Part shown: positions 9,435 to 18,917 of the stretch, in pieces
How positions within the stretch are numbered: position 1 is the stretch's first letter
Layout of the letters: the number at the start of each line of letters is the position of its first letter
Source: Rhizobium lentis
GTDB lineage: Bacteria; Pseudomonadota; Alphaproteobacteria; Rhizobiales; Rhizobiaceae
Direction of reading: 5' to 3'
NCBI RefSeq assembly: GCF_017352135.1
Contig: NZ_CP071454.1
Span: forward strand, 3,621,001 to 3,685,000
DNA: 64,000 nucleotides
Made by a program: the position numbers and the translations under genes
The notes under the pieces: generated by a model
Database searches by the model: none
The model's input: the letters and a program-made list of their open reading frames with translations, nothing else
Told to the model about the DNA's origin: nothing

Positions 9435-11273
9435 ATGCCAGCTTACCGTTCCAGAACCACGACCCACGGCCGCAATATGGCTGGCGCACGCGGCCTTTGG
9501 CGCGCCACGGGCATGAAGGATTCGGATTTCGGCAAGCCGATCATTGCGGTGGTCAATTCCTTCACCCAGTTCGTGCCTGGCCACGTGCACCTGAAGGACC
9601 TCGGCCAGCTCGTCGCCCGCGAAATCGAGGCTGCCGGCGGCGTCGCCAAGGAATTCAACACGATTGCCGTCGACGACGGCATCGCCATGGGACATGACGG
9701 CATGCTCTATTCGCTGCCCTCGCGCGAGCTCATCGCCGACAGCGTCGAATACATGGTCAATGCCCATTGCGCCGACGCCATGGTCTGCATCTCCAATTGC
9801 GACAAGATCACCCCCGGCATGCTGATGGCGTCGTTGCGCCTCAATATCCCGACGGTCTTCGTCTCCGGCGGTCCGATGGAGGCCGGCAAGGTCGTTCTGC
9901 ACGGCAAGACGCATGCGCTCGATCTCGTCGACGCGATGGTCGCTGCTGCCGACGACAAGATCTCCGATGAAGACGTCAAGGTCATCGAGCGTTCGGCCTG
10001 TCCGACCTGCGGCTCCTGCTCCGGCATGTTCACCGCCAATTCCATGAATTGCCTGACGGAAGCGCTCGGTCTGTCGCTGCCCGGCAACGGCTCGACGCTC
10101 GCCACTCATGCGGACCGCAAGCGCCTGTTCGTGGAAGCCGGTCACCTGATCGTCGATCTCGCCCGCCGCTATTACGAGCAGGACGACGTCAAGGCGCTGC
10201 CGCGCACCATTGCCTCCAAGCAGGCCTTCGAGAATGCGATGGCGCTCGATATCGCCATGGGCGGTTCGACCAATACCGTCCTGCATATCCTTGCCGCCGC
10301 CCATGAGGGCGAGGTCGATTTCACCATGGCCGATATCGACGCGCTGTCGCGCCGCGTGCCGTGCCTGTCGAAGGTCGCGCCCGCCAAGAGCGATGTGCAT
10401 ATGGAGGATGTCCACCGCGCCGGCGGCATCATGTCGATCCTCGGCGAACTCGATAAGGGCGGTCTGCTGAACCGCGATTGCCCGACCGTGCACGCCGAGA
10501 CGCTCGGCGATGCGATCGATCGCTGGGATATCACCCGCACCAACAGCGAAACCGTCCGCAACTTTTATCGCGCCGCCCCCGGCGGGATCCCGACCCAGGT
10601 CGCCTTCAGCCAGGAAGCCCGCTGGGACGAGCTCGACACAGATCGCCAGAGCGGCGTGATCCGCTCGGTCGAGCATCCGTTCTCCAAGGACGGCGGCCTT
10701 GCCGTGCTCAAGGGCAACCTCGCGATCGACGGCTGCATCGTCAAGACAGCAGGCGTCGATGAATCGATCCTGAAATTCTCAGGCCCGGCCCGCGTCTTCG
10801 AAAGCCAGGATGCTTCGGTCAAAGCGATTCTCGCCAACGAGATCAAGGCCGGCGACGTCGTCGTCATCCGCTACGAAGGCCCGAAGGGCGGCCCCGGCAT
10901 GCAGGAAATGCTCTATCCGACAAGCTATCTGAAGTCGAAGGGCCTCGGCAAGGCGTGCGCGCTTATCACCGACGGCCGCTTCTCCGGCGGCACCTCCGGT
11001 CTCTCGATCGGCCACGTCTCGCCGGAAGCGGCAAATGGCGGCACGATCGGCCTCGTCCGCGAAGGCGACATGATCGAAATCGATATCCCGAACCGCACGA
11101 TCAGCCTGCGTGTCAGCGAGGCCGAACTCGCCGCCCGCCGCACCGAGCAGGACGGGAAGGGCTGGCAGCCCACAGAAGTCCGCAAGCGCAATGTCACGAC
11201 GGCGCTCAAGGCCTATGCCGCTTTCGCAACAAGCGCCGACCGCGGCGCCGTCCGCGATCTGAACGCCCGCTAG
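9435..11273 (+). CDS. ilvD: Dihydroxy-acid dehydratase
   Basis: IlvD dehydrates 2,3-dihydroxyisovalerate and 2,3-dihydroxy-3-methylvalerate to the 2-keto acid precursors of valine and isoleucine. At 612 residues it is the standard bacterial length. Candidate Fe-S cysteines are in [17 protein letters not shown] (about residues 116-132) and [19 protein letters not shown] (about 188-206). The C-terminal swivelling domain has [16 protein letters not shown]. The N-terminal [20 protein letters not shown] is typical. It stands alone; its stop lies just before a hairpin shared with the convergent LprI-like gene. Confidence 0.97.
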   Translation: MPAYRSRTTTHGRNMAGARGLWRATGMKDSDFGKPIIAVVNSFTQFVPGHVHLKDLGQLVAREIEAAGGVAKEFNTIAVDDGIAMGHDGMLYSLPSRELIADSVEYMVNAHCADAMVCISNCDKITPGMLMASLRLNIPTVFVSGGPMEAGKVVLHGKTHALDLVDAMVAAADDKISDEDVKVIERSACPTCGSCSGMFTANSMNCLTEALGLSLPGNGSTLATHADRKRLFVEAGHLIVDLARRYYEQDDVKALPRTIASKQAFENAMALDIAMGGSTNTVLHILAAAHEGEVDFTMADIDALSRRVPCLSKVAPAKSDVHMEDVHRAGGIMSILGELDKGGLLNRDCPTVHAETLGDAIDRWDITRTNSETVRNFYRAAPGGIPTQVAFSQEARWDELDTDRQSGVIRSVEHPFSKDGGLAVLKGNLAIDGCIVKTAGVDESILKFSGPARVFESQDASVKAILANEIKAGDVVVIRYEGPKGGPGMQEMLYPTSYLKSKGLGKACALITDGRFSGGTSGLSIGHVSPEAANGGTIGLVREGDMIEIDIPNRTISLRVSEAELAARRTEQDGKGWQPTEVRKRNVTTALKAYAAFATSADRGAVRDLNAR

Positions 11274-11305
11274 GCAACTTGAGCATCCGATTGAAAGTCA
11301 GCCGC

Positions 11306-11340
11306 CAACCGGCCGCCTTCACAGCGGCCGGTTGACGTTT
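11306..11340. terminator. Terminator hairpin after ilvD
   Basis: CAACCGGCCGC (11306-11316) and GCGGCCGGTTG (11324-11334) are perfect complements with a seven-base loop, followed by ACGTTTTT. It terminates ilvD. The stem overlaps the last codons of the convergent LprI-like gene, so one element serves in both sequence contexts. Confidence 0.75.
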
Positions 11341-11672
11341 TTATAGGTTTCGCCGAGCTGCTTCATCCGCTCGTCGTAGGCAGCCTCGATACAGGCCGCG
11401 TCGGCCCCGCATTCCTGCCGCTTCTTCAGCCAGGCGGTCTGTTCGTCCTGCAATGTTCCGCGGGAGCCCATGGCCAGCAGCCCGGAGAGCAGCTCGAAGG
11501 TCGTCACCATCTTCACATCGGCATCATTGAGTGCGCGGTTGTCGCAGATAACCTTTTCATCCGGCTTCAATTCCTTCGCATCGCAATCGAAGCTCGCCGA
11601 CCATGCGAGATCCGTTGTGAAAACCAGGATCGCCAAACCCAGAGCGGCCGACATTCGTGTTGTCATCATCAT
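11319..11672 (-). CDS. LprI-like (DUF1311) secreted protein
   Basis: A 117-residue protein with a signal peptide (about residues 1-26, ending near AWSASF) and four cysteines after it. The pattern CDAKELKPDEKVICDN then LKKRQECGADAACIEAAYDER is the LprI/DUF1311 fold, named for a mycobacterial lysozyme inhibitor lipoprotein. The cysteine spacing suggests two disulfides. A periplasmic lysozyme-inhibitor role is a family inference only. The DUF1232 gene lies 16 bases upstream on the same strand, so the two are probably cotranscribed. Confidence 0.8.
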   Translation of the reverse strand: MMMTTRMSAALGLAILVFTTDLAWSASFDCDAKELKPDEKVICDNRALNDADVKMVTTFELLSGLLAMGSRGTLQDEQTAWLKKRQECGADAACIEAAYDERMKQLGETYKNVNRPL

Positions 11673-11688
11673 CTTCCTCTGCTGCCGA

Positions 11689-12075
11689 TCAAATCAGCTT
11701 GCGCACTGCCAGAGCCAGGAAGATGATGCAGGTGAGCCAGACGACAAGGATGAAGATCAATCCGGCCCGGCTGGAAGGCTGTTCGATCCGCCTTGCCGCC
11801 TCAACGCGAAGCGCTGCCATCACCTCTGCCGGAACAAGACGTGTCGCCAGCAGGATGCCGAGCGGAACGATGACGAGATCATCGAGATAGCCGAGCACGG
11901 GAATGAAATCGGGGATCAGATCGATTGGCGAAAGCGCGTAGGCCGCAACGGCGCCGGCCACCGCTTTCGCATACCACGGCACGCGCGCATCACGCGCGGC
12001 CAGCCACAGCGCAACGATGTCACGCTTCAGTGACTTCGCCCAGGTTTTGGCTTTTGATATCAGGTGCATGGTCAA
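11689..12075 (-). CDS. DUF1232 (YkvA-like) membrane protein
   Basis: This 128-residue protein contains the DUF1232 core VPWYAKAVAGAVAAYALSPI followed by DLIPDFIPVLGYLDDLVIVP (about residues 32-71), and a C-terminal membrane segment (about 105-122). The family is widespread but has no assigned reaction. An in-frame methionine at codon 3 is an alternative start. It precedes the LprI-like gene by 16 bases. Confidence 0.82.
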   Translation of the reverse strand: MTMHLISKAKTWAKSLKRDIVALWLAARDARVPWYAKAVAGAVAAYALSPIDLIPDFIPVLGYLDDLVIVPLGILLATRLVPAEVMAALRVEAARRIEQPSSRAGLIFILVVWLTCIIFLALAVRKLI

Positions 12076-12168
12076 ACTTCCTGAATCAAATTGACAGCGG
12101 GTTCAAGACATTCCCTTCCCTTGTTCTTCCATGCTTCCGCCCTCTTTCCTTTCTAGCGTCGTGCCGCA

Positions 12169-12280
12169 GAACAGGATGATTTTAAGCCGGTACGGCCTAA
12201 AGTCTGAATCCTGTTCGCAACTAAATAGTTAGAGCATGATGTCGTCCGAAAACCGCTCACAGTTTTCGGCATCATGCTCT
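12169..12280. repeat. RIME1-like double palindrome
   Basis: This 112-base element consists of two imperfect palindromes in tandem. The first (12169-12216) begins GAACAGGATGATTTTAAG and ends with its near-complement CTGAATCCTGTTC. The second (12231-12280) begins AGAGCATGATGTCGTCCGAAAAC and ends GTTTTCGGCATCATGCTCT. Two large palindromes in about 108-112 bases fit the Rhizobium-specific intergenic mosaic elements. It lies just upstream of the protease gene and could form two RNA stem-loops. Confidence 0.8.
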
Positions 12281-12315
12281 AAAACGTTGCTCAAGAGGAT
12301 TCAAAAGGGATACCC

Positions 12316-13719
12316 ATGCAAGGCCTGTTCAAGCGCGCCTCCGTTTCGCTGTTCGCTCTCATGCTCGTTACGCCGGTCGCGGCCCATGCGCAGACGGCAA
12401 AGACCGTGCCCGAGAGCCAGATGCAGATGCAGCTCTCCTTCGCGCCGCTGGTCAAACAGACCTCGGGCGCCGTCGTCAACGTCTACGCGGAAAAGATCAT
12501 CCAGCGCCAGTCGCCCTTTGCCGGCGATCCTTTCTTCGAGCAGTTTTTCGGTCAGCAGATGCCGAACCGCTCGGAAAAGCAGTCTTCGCTCGGTTCCGGG
12601 GTCATCGTCGAGGCGAATGGCACCGTCGTCACCAATAATCACGTCGTCGAAGGCGCCGACGACATCAAGGTGGCGCTCTCGGATGGCCGCGAATTCCCCT
12701 GCAAGGTGGTGCTGCGCGATGACCGCCTCGACCTCGCCGTCCTGAAGATCGACACCAAGCAGAGCTTCCCAACGCTGCCGATCGGCAATTCCGATACCGT
12801 CGAGGTCGGCGATCTCGTGCTGGCGATCGGCAATCCCTTCGGCGTCGGCCAGACGGTGACGAGCGGAATCGTCTCCGCACTTGCCCGCAACCAGGTGGTC
12901 AGGAACGAGTTCGGCTTCTTCATTCAGACCGACGCCTCAATCAATCCGGGCAATTCCGGCGGCGCGTTGATGAACATGAAGGGCGAGCTGATCGGCATCA
13001 ACACCGCCATCTTCTCGCGTGGCGGCGGCTCGAACGGCATTGGCTTCGCCATTCCGGCCAACCTCGTCAAGGTCTTCCTCGCTTCCGCCGATGCCGGTGT
13101 CAAATCCTTCGAGCGACCCTATGTCGGCGCAAGCTTCGATGCGGTCACGTCGGAAGTCGCCGAAGCGCTTGGGCTCAACAAAGTGCTCGGCGCGCTGGTC
13201 GTCAAGGTTTCGGAGGGCGGGCCGGCGGCAAAAGCCGGACTGAAAGCCGGCCAGATTGTCACTGCCGTCAACGGCATCTCGGTCGAGCATCCCGACGCAC
13301 TGCTCTATCGCCTGACAACGGCCGGCCTCGGCAAAACGGTCAATCTTACCGTCATCGACAACGGCCACGAGGAGCAGTTGTCGCTGGCGCTTGCGCGCGC
13401 GCCGGAGACTTCACCGCGCGATCAGCGCATCATTGGCGGGCGCACGCCCTTTACCGGCGTTGTTGTCGAGAATCTTTCGCCGCGCGTCGCCGACGAGCTG
13501 CGCATGCCGGCTGAATCTGCCGGCGTCGTCGTTTCCGATGTCAAGGAGGATTCGCCGGCTGCCCGTCTCGGTTTCGAGCCCAAGGATATCATTGTCTCGA
13601 TCAATGGCACGGAAGTGAAGTCGACCAGCGAACTTGTCGAAATTGCCAACAGCGACCCTGGCCTCTGGCGTGTGGAGATCGAGCGCGATGGGCAGCGGAT
13701 ACGGCAGTTCTTCCGATGA
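12316..13719 (+). CDS. degP: Periplasmic serine protease of the HtrA/DegP family
   Basis: DegP-type proteases degrade or hold misfolded envelope proteins. The 467-residue protein starts with a signal peptide (residues 1-25, VAAHAQ cleavage region). The trypsin-like domain has the triad His109 (TNNHVVEGA), Asp139 (DRLDLAVLKI) and Ser214 (NPGNSGGALMN). Two PDZ domains follow (about 265-345 and 370-460). Ribosome site AAGAGGATTCAAAAGG lies upstream. Its stop overlaps the rarA start by four bases (ATGA), so envelope quality control and replication-fork maintenance are translationally coupled. Confidence 0.94.
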   Translation: MQGLFKRASVSLFALMLVTPVAAHAQTAKTVPESQMQMQLSFAPLVKQTSGAVVNVYAEKIIQRQSPFAGDPFFEQFFGQQMPNRSEKQSSLGSGVIVEANGTVVTNNHVVEGADDIKVALSDGREFPCKVVLRDDRLDLAVLKIDTKQSFPTLPIGNSDTVEVGDLVLAIGNPFGVGQTVTSGIVSALARNQVVRNEFGFFIQTDASINPGNSGGALMNMKGELIGINTAIFSRGGGSNGIGFAIPANLVKVFLASADAGVKSFERPYVGASFDAVTSEVAEALGLNKVLGALVVKVSEGGPAAKAGLKAGQIVTAVNGISVEHPDALLYRLTTAGLGKTVNLTVIDNGHEEQLSLALARAPETSPRDQRIIGGRTPFTGVVVENLSPRVADELRMPAESAGVVVSDVKEDSPAARLGFEPKDIIVSINGTEVKSTSELVEIANSDPGLWRVEIERDGQRIRQFFR

Positions 13720-15032
13720 GCAATGATCTCTTCGCGCCGCGCGTTCCGGAGGAGGTTGCCGCCAGGCGGCCGCTCGCCGACCGGCTGCGGCCGAAGACGC
13801 TCGCCGATGTCACCGGTCAGGAGCATCTGACCGGTGAGGACGGCGTGCTGAGAAGGATGATCGAAAGCGGTTCGCTTGGCTCGATGATCTTCTGGGGGCC
13901 GCCCGGCACCGGCAAGACGACGGTGGCGCGGCTGCTTTCGGGCGAGGCGGGGCTGGCCTTCGAGCAGATATCGGCGATCTTTTCCGGTGTCGCCGACCTG
14001 AAGAAGGTGTTCGAGGCGGCCCGCATGCGCCGTATGGACGGACGTCAGACGCTGCTGTTCGTCGATGAGATCCATCGTTTCAACCGCGCCCAGCAGGACA
14101 GTTTCCTGCCCGTGATGGAGGATGGCACCGTCATCCTCGTCGGCGCCACCACCGAAAATCCATCCTTCGAACTCAACGCCGCTCTGTTGTCGCGCGCCCG
14201 AGTCCTGACCTTCAAGTCGCATGACGAGGAGAGCCTGGAGGAATTGCTGAAGCGCGCCGAAGTGATCGAGCAGAAGCCGCTGCCGTTGAGCGAAGAGGCG
14301 CGCGCCAGCCTGATCCGCATGGCCGACGGCGACGGCCGCGCGGTGCTGACGCTTGCCGAAGAGGTGTGGCGTGCCGCGCGCGAGGGCGAGAGCTTCGACA
14401 CCGAAGCGCTGACGCGCATCGTCCAGAGGCGGGCCCCCGTCTACGACAAGGCGCAGGATGGCCACTACAATCTGATTTCGGCACTGCACAAGTCGGTGCG
14501 CGGTTCGGATCCTGATGCCGCGCTCTACTATCTCGCCCGCATGTTCGATGCCGGCGAGGATCCGCTCTATCTCGGCCGACGCCTGGTGCGCATGGCGGTG
14601 GAGGATATCGGCCTTGCTGATCCCCAGGCGCTGGTGATCTGCAACGCCGCCAAGGATGCTTATGATTATCTCGGTTCGCCTGAAGGTGAACTGGCGCTGG
14701 CGCAGGCCTGCGTCTATCTCGCGACCGCGCCGAAGTCGAATGCCGTCTATACCGCCTTTAAGGCCGCCACCCAGGCCGCAAAAGAGAACGGCTCGCTGCT
14801 GCCGCCGAAGCATATCCTCAATGCGCCGACGAAACTCATGAAAGGCGAAGGTTACGGCGAGGGCTATCGCTACGATCACGACGAGCCGGATGCCTTTTCA
14901 GGCCAGGATTACTTCCCAGAGAAGATGGGCCGGCAGACCTTCTACGATCCGCCGGAGCGCGGCTTCGAACGCGACATCCGCAAGCGGCTGGAATGGTGGG
15001 CGAAACTGCGCAAGGAGCGCAATCCGCGCTGA
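13716..15032 (+). CDS. rarA: Replication-associated recombination protein A (AAA+ ATPase)
   Basis: RarA/MgsA acts at stalled replication forks. The 438-residue length is typical. Walker A is GPPGTGKTTVARLL (about residues 68-81) and Walker B is LLFVDEIHRFNRAQQD (about 112-127). Sensor residues are in VGATTENPSFELNAALLSRA. The C-terminal half has the oligomerisation and MgsA domain, including HKSVRGSDPDAALYYLARM. It overlaps degP by four bases. Confidence 0.96.
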   Translation: MSNDLFAPRVPEEVAARRPLADRLRPKTLADVTGQEHLTGEDGVLRRMIESGSLGSMIFWGPPGTGKTTVARLLSGEAGLAFEQISAIFSGVADLKKVFEAARMRRMDGRQTLLFVDEIHRFNRAQQDSFLPVMEDGTVILVGATTENPSFELNAALLSRARVLTFKSHDEESLEELLKRAEVIEQKPLPLSEEARASLIRMADGDGRAVLTLAEEVWRAAREGESFDTEALTRIVQRRAPVYDKAQDGHYNLISALHKSVRGSDPDAALYYLARMFDAGEDPLYLGRRLVRMAVEDIGLADPQALVICNAAKDAYDYLGSPEGELALAQACVYLATAPKSNAVYTAFKAATQAAKENGSLLPPKHILNAPTKLMKGEGYGEGYRYDHDEPDAFSGQDYFPEKMGRQTFYDPPERGFERDIRKRLEWWAKLRKERNPR

Positions 15033-15064
15033 CGCGTTCGCGCTGTTCGGTCGGCGAATGGGGT

Positions 15065-15739
15065 TCAACCGCCAAGGGCGATCGCGATTGCCACCAGAAG
15101 CAATCCGAGACAAGTCATCGTCATCCCGGCATGAAGAGGCCTGCCTCCCGAAAATTTCGCCCAAGCATAACCCGTCACAAACAGCAGCGCGATGAGAAAC
15201 AGGTTGCTGATCCTCAGGGCAAGATGCGCGTTGTCTATGAGAAGAAAAGGGGTCACTGCCGGAATGGCGGTGATTGAAACCAGAAAGAAGACTGCGATTG
15301 CCGCAATGAAATCACCTTTCGGAAGGGAAGCCTTCACAGGATCGGCCCGACATGCGAGTGCCAGGAGAGATCGATAGAGTGCGTCCGCGTCGGCGGCTTT
15401 TGCGGAAAATGGCGCTTCTTCTATAGGGAATTCTTTCGCGAGCATCTTGAGCGCTGCAGCCTCGCTTCTGGTGGTTTTAATCTGCCGAAAAAGGCGCAGC
15501 CGCCTGCTCTTGTAAAACGTCGTGCCCAGAATGAACAACACCGCGTCAATAATCCCCCAAGCGACGTTGCATCCGATTGTTGCGACGACCAACTCGGGGA
15601 CATCTAACCCTTCTTCTTCAAAAACAAGCCTCGAACCTACCGTCAATGTCAGCGCCATGATCAATCCGAAAAGAACTTCGCCGAGTGCATCGCCGGGATC
15701 GATGATATCGGTGATACGATCGATCGCGCTCGAAGTCAT
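15065..15739 (-). CDS. Membrane protein, possibly VIT1/CCC1-related
   Basis: The ATG at 15739 (MTSSAIDRITDIIDPGDALG) gives 224 residues; the frame is open 17 codons further upstream without good context. Five hydrophobic segments are visible: about residues 20-38, 50-72, 136-158, 168-187 and 200-222. The N-terminal DPGDALGEVLFGLIMALT resembles the start of VIT1/CCC1 iron/manganese transporters. The metal-binding motifs of that family are not obvious to me, so transport function is unproven. Confidence 0.6.
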   Translation of the reverse strand: MTSSAIDRITDIIDPGDALGEVLFGLIMALTLTVGSRLVFEEEGLDVPELVVATIGCNVAWGIIDAVLFILGTTFYKSRRLRLFRQIKTTRSEAAALKMLAKEFPIEEAPFSAKAADADALYRSLLALACRADPVKASLPKGDFIAAIAVFFLVSITAIPAVTPFLLIDNAHLALRISNLFLIALLFVTGYAWAKFSGGRPLHAGMTMTCLGLLLVAIAIALGG

Positions 15740-15990
15740 GGGCTGTCCCCCAGGTGATGAAGATCGTAGTCTGCTGTTTTTTCTCCGCAATCAGGCCACG
15801 ACTGGGGAGCCGACTTTCAGCTAGCGGCGCGGGTAAGCCTCGCGACCGGAAAATTGTGACCGACGTCGCGGCTTAATTCATTGATCGCGATCAAGATCGG
15901 AACGATTGGGGTATCGTGATCAACGGTTTTCGGCAGGGCACGTTCTGCGCTTGCTCTTGCGGCTCCGAGCGATGCGCGATGTTGCAAAGC

Positions 15991-16302
15991 TCAGGAAGGC
16001 CGCGGCGTCCTCTGATTGACCGGCGCGGCGATCACCTTGACGGCAGATTCCGCCAGCCCGTGATGGCCTTCCATGTCGACAACGACATGCCAGTGGCCGC
16101 TTTCCGGGACGGCAAGCTTGACCGGCGATTTGCGCGCCACGCCGCCGATATATTTGAAATCGAGAACCTCGGTGAAGCGCTGGAAGTTTGGCGCCGTCAT
16201 CAGACGAACATTGTTCACCGCATTCAGCGACACCTCGACGATCGTTCCGGCGCGCTGTTCCTTGAGATCGTAGTGGGTGAAGCGGAAATTCGGTTTCGGC
16301 AT
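15991..16302 (-). CDS. DUF1883 domain protein
   Basis: A 103-residue protein with the DUF1883 pattern: MPKPNFRFTHYDLKEQRAGT at the N-terminus, then VEVSLNAVNNVRLMTAPNF, a YIGGVARKSPVKLAVP strand, and HWHVVVDMEGHHGLAESAVK. The family is small, all-beta and of unknown function; related domains occur next to TIR domains in some proteins. No partner gene is adjacent. The region upstream (16303-16770) holds only a possible broken small gene. Confidence 0.78.
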   Translation of the reverse strand: MPKPNFRFTHYDLKEQRAGTIVEVSLNAVNNVRLMTAPNFQRFTEVLDFKYIGGVARKSPVKLAVPESGHWHVVVDMEGHHGLAESAVKVIAAPVNQRTPRPS

Positions 16303-16770
16303 CGGTCTCGCGGCGTCTGAAATCTTTACGACGAGATTTTACCAGCATGCCGGTTAACGAAAAGTTGGAAGTCGGCCTGTCGGCCTATGCCTGCGTTTTC
16401 CCGCTACGCGGAAAACATGCGCCGAAGGTTCAGAGCGCCGAGTAAACGATGTAAAGTTCGACGCAGGCGGGCACGATGCTGAAGGCGATCAGCGCCCAGG
16501 CGGTGCGCTTTCGCGCATCTGCCGGTTGCCGCGTGTGATCCTGTGTGGGCGAAGAGGCTGGAAGGCGGAGGACATGATATTTCGCATGGCGGTTGACGTT
16601 TGCAGTGACGGTGAGAGTCTACCGCCGGCTGCGATAGGAAAGCCATTCGGGGCGAAGGGCAAAAACATAGGAATGGCATAAAGGCCGATGTCAGAAATTT
16701 CGAACCGCGGTGTCGGAAAGGGATGATCGGCGCCGTCCTTGCGATATCCAAGCAAACATGGAGCAAGGAC
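16303..16770. other. 468-base region with no intact gene
   Basis: No intact gene is recognised here. On the minus strand two frames together would read as one short membrane peptide (see the separate entry at 16430-16575). The right part, 16640-16770, should carry the promoter and ribosome site (GGAGCAAGGAC) of the alpha/beta hydrolase. Confidence 0.4.
16430..16575 (-). pseudogene. Possible frameshifted small membrane peptide gene
   Basis: ATG 16575 begins MSSAFQPLRP, but the C-terminal, protein-like segment (RTAWALIAFSIVPACVELYI, then VYSAL and a stop at 16430) lies in another frame. That frame has no start codon of its own upstream. A one- or two-base indel between residues 5 and 15 would join them into about 48 residues with one membrane helix. 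This rests on composition alone. Confidence 0.3.
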
Positions 16771-17718
16771 ATGTCGAAGATGACGCTGATTTCGATGATC
16801 GCAACGGCCACGGCATTCCTAGCCGTGCCGGATATCTCGGCCGCCGGCAGCGCTACGCCGGTTGTAGAGGATAAGAAAACCATCGCGCCGATCGTCAGGA
16901 AGGGAACGCTGCCGGTCAACGGCATCGACTATTACTACGAGATCCGCGGGGAGGGCGAACCGCTGCTTCTGCTTCACGGCGGTCTGGGGCAGATCGAGAT
17001 GTTTACGCCCATCATGCCGGTTTTCACGGACCACCGGCAGGTGATTGCGGTCGATCTGCAAGGCCATGGCCGCACGCCCCTCGGCAAGCGGCCGATCGAG
17101 CTTCCGGCAATCGGCGCCGACCTCGCAATCCTGGTGAAGCAGCTCGGTTACGACAAAGTCGACGTCTTCGGATATTCCTTCGGCGGCGGGGTGGCGTTGA
17201 ACATGGCGGCGAACGCGCCGGATCGCGTGCGCCGGCTAGTAATACTCTCCGCCCCCTATGCGCAGGACGGTTTCTTTCCGGAGATGCTGCCGCAACAGGC
17301 CGCTGTCGGTGCGGGCATGGCCGAGATGATGAAGGACACGCCGATGTTTCTCTCCTACAAGGCGGTGGCGCCCGACGATTCCGAGTTTCCGAAGCTGCTC
17401 GACGCCATGGGCGCGCTGATGCGCGAACCAAACGATTATGGCGATGCGGTCGAGAAGCTCTCGATGCCCGTCATGCTCATCTACGGTGATGCCGACATGA
17501 TCCGTCCGCAGCATATGATCGACTTTTACCACAAGCTCGGCGGCGGTTTGCGCGATGCCGGCTGGATGCGGGAGAACAGGTCGAAGAACCGCCTGGCGAT
17601 CCTGCCCGATCTCACCCACTATGAAAGTTTTGCCTCCACCCTCATGGCGAACGTTGCCATGACCTTCCTCGACGGCGGCGGCAAGCCCCCGAACTGGGCC
17701 GAGCAGATCGGAAAATAG
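16771..17718 (+). CDS. Secreted alpha/beta hydrolase
   Basis: The ATG at 16771 (MSKMTLISMIATATAFLAVP) follows GGAGCAAGGAC and gives 315 residues with a signal peptide (residues 1-25). The upstream in-frame start at 16723 lacks this. The hydrolase core has the oxyanion region LLLLHGGLGQIEMF, the nucleophile elbow GYSFGGGVAL (Ser about residue 136), an acid candidate in MLIYGDADMIRP and the histidine in LPDLTHYESF. The substrate is unknown. It may act in the periplasm. Confidence 0.85.
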   Translation: MSKMTLISMIATATAFLAVPDISAAGSATPVVEDKKTIAPIVRKGTLPVNGIDYYYEIRGEGEPLLLLHGGLGQIEMFTPIMPVFTDHRQVIAVDLQGHGRTPLGKRPIELPAIGADLAILVKQLGYDKVDVFGYSFGGGVALNMAANAPDRVRRLVILSAPYAQDGFFPEMLPQQAAVGAGMAEMMKDTPMFLSYKAVAPDDSEFPKLLDAMGALMREPNDYGDAVEKLSMPVMLIYGDADMIRPQHMIDFYHKLGGGLRDAGWMRENRSKNRLAILPDLTHYESFASTLMANVAMTFLDGGGKPPNWAEQIGK

Positions 17719-17757
17719 GCAACGGCGGCCGGCTTCCCTGGCCGCTTCCCTCTACAC

Positions 17758-18763
17758 TCAGTTGCCGCGTTGGTTTTCCCTATCCAACTGCGCCACCAAG
17801 GCCAGGATCGTTTCCGAGACCGGCGTCGGTACGGCAGTCAGCCGTCCAAGCGCCACCAACATGCCCACAAGAGGTGTGATTTCGAGGGCCTTGCCGCCCA
17901 TCAGGTCCTGCAGCATCGATGTCCGCACGCCGCCAATATGGCGCGACTGTTCCAGCCGCTGCTCTACGCTCATGCCGAATCGTGCGCCCAGCGCCTCGCC
18001 GACGGCGCGCACCTCGTTCATGATTTTACTGACCATATCCATTAGCGCCGGATCCGCCAGGATGTCCGTCATCAGTGCCCGTGTCAGGGCGCTGATCGGG
18101 TTGAAGGCGGCGTTGCCCATCAACTTGCTCCAGATTTCGTTCCTGATTTCCGAAGTCGTCATGATGTTGAGGCCGGCGCCGGTCAGCGCTCCGGCGATCA
18201 CCTCCAGGTCCGCAGACATTTCGCCGGAGGGTTCGCCGAGTATGAAACGCCCGTTATGAGAAAGCTTGGATCTCGCCCGGATTGACCACTTCCGCACCCT
18301 GATAGGCGACGCAGCCGATGACGCGTTCAGGCCCGATCAGCCGCCAAAGCTTTCCGCCGGGATCAAGCTCTTCGAATTGCAGCTCCGCATGTCGGCTGCC
18401 GGTATCGCGATGAAAATACCACCACGGAATGCCGTTGAGGATCATGACAATGCGGGTGTCCCGCTTGAGGAGACTGGCGATCCCCTCGGCGGCGGATGTC
18501 AGCTGATGTCCCTTGAGGCCGGTGATGACGAGATCCTGCGACGGCAATGTCTTGGGATCGTCGGTTGCGGTCAGGCGCACATTGAAGGGATTTTCAGCAT
18601 CGGCCTGGCGCAGGCTAAGGCCGTTGCTGCGGATGGCATTGAGGTGCGCCCCGCGTGCAACGACGGAAACGTTAAAGTCGTTATCAGCCCTGCTTGCCAG
18701 TTTGGCAGCGATGGTGCCGCCGAGCGCGCCGGCACCATAAACACAGATGGTCTTGATGGACAT
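17758..18763 (-). pseudogene. Ketopantoate-reductase-family gene broken by a single-base frameshift
   Basis: The N-terminal half begins at 18763 (MSIKTICVYGAGALGGTIAA), with the NADP-binding GAGALGG, and runs in frame to a stop at 18254. The C-terminal half continues in another frame from about 18270 to 17758, with EIRNEIWSKLMGNAAFNPIS, the substrate-binding Lys/Asn block of the family. The break lies at an AAGCTT hexamer (18262-18267). Removing one base there would read EIQLSHNGRF and restore one protein of about 334 residues. It could be a recent pseudogene or a sequence error. The pantothenate role is not certain; many paralogues act on other 2-keto acids. Confidence 0.85.
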
Positions 18764-18917
18764 GCATTGCCTCTTCGTGGTGACGATCTCATTTACATCT
18801 AGGCCATCCCCGGCAGGAGGCGAATGCCAATTTGCCGCAAGAGGATCTTTCAAGCCGTCACCACGGTGCCGCCGCCCATATCCCGACATCCGGATGCGGT
18901 GGCATTCGCCTTGCCTT

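Noticed and set aside
9162..10676. 504-codon minus-strand frame opposite ilvD
   Set aside because: Shadow of ilvD; all conserved dehydratase motifs are on the plus strand.
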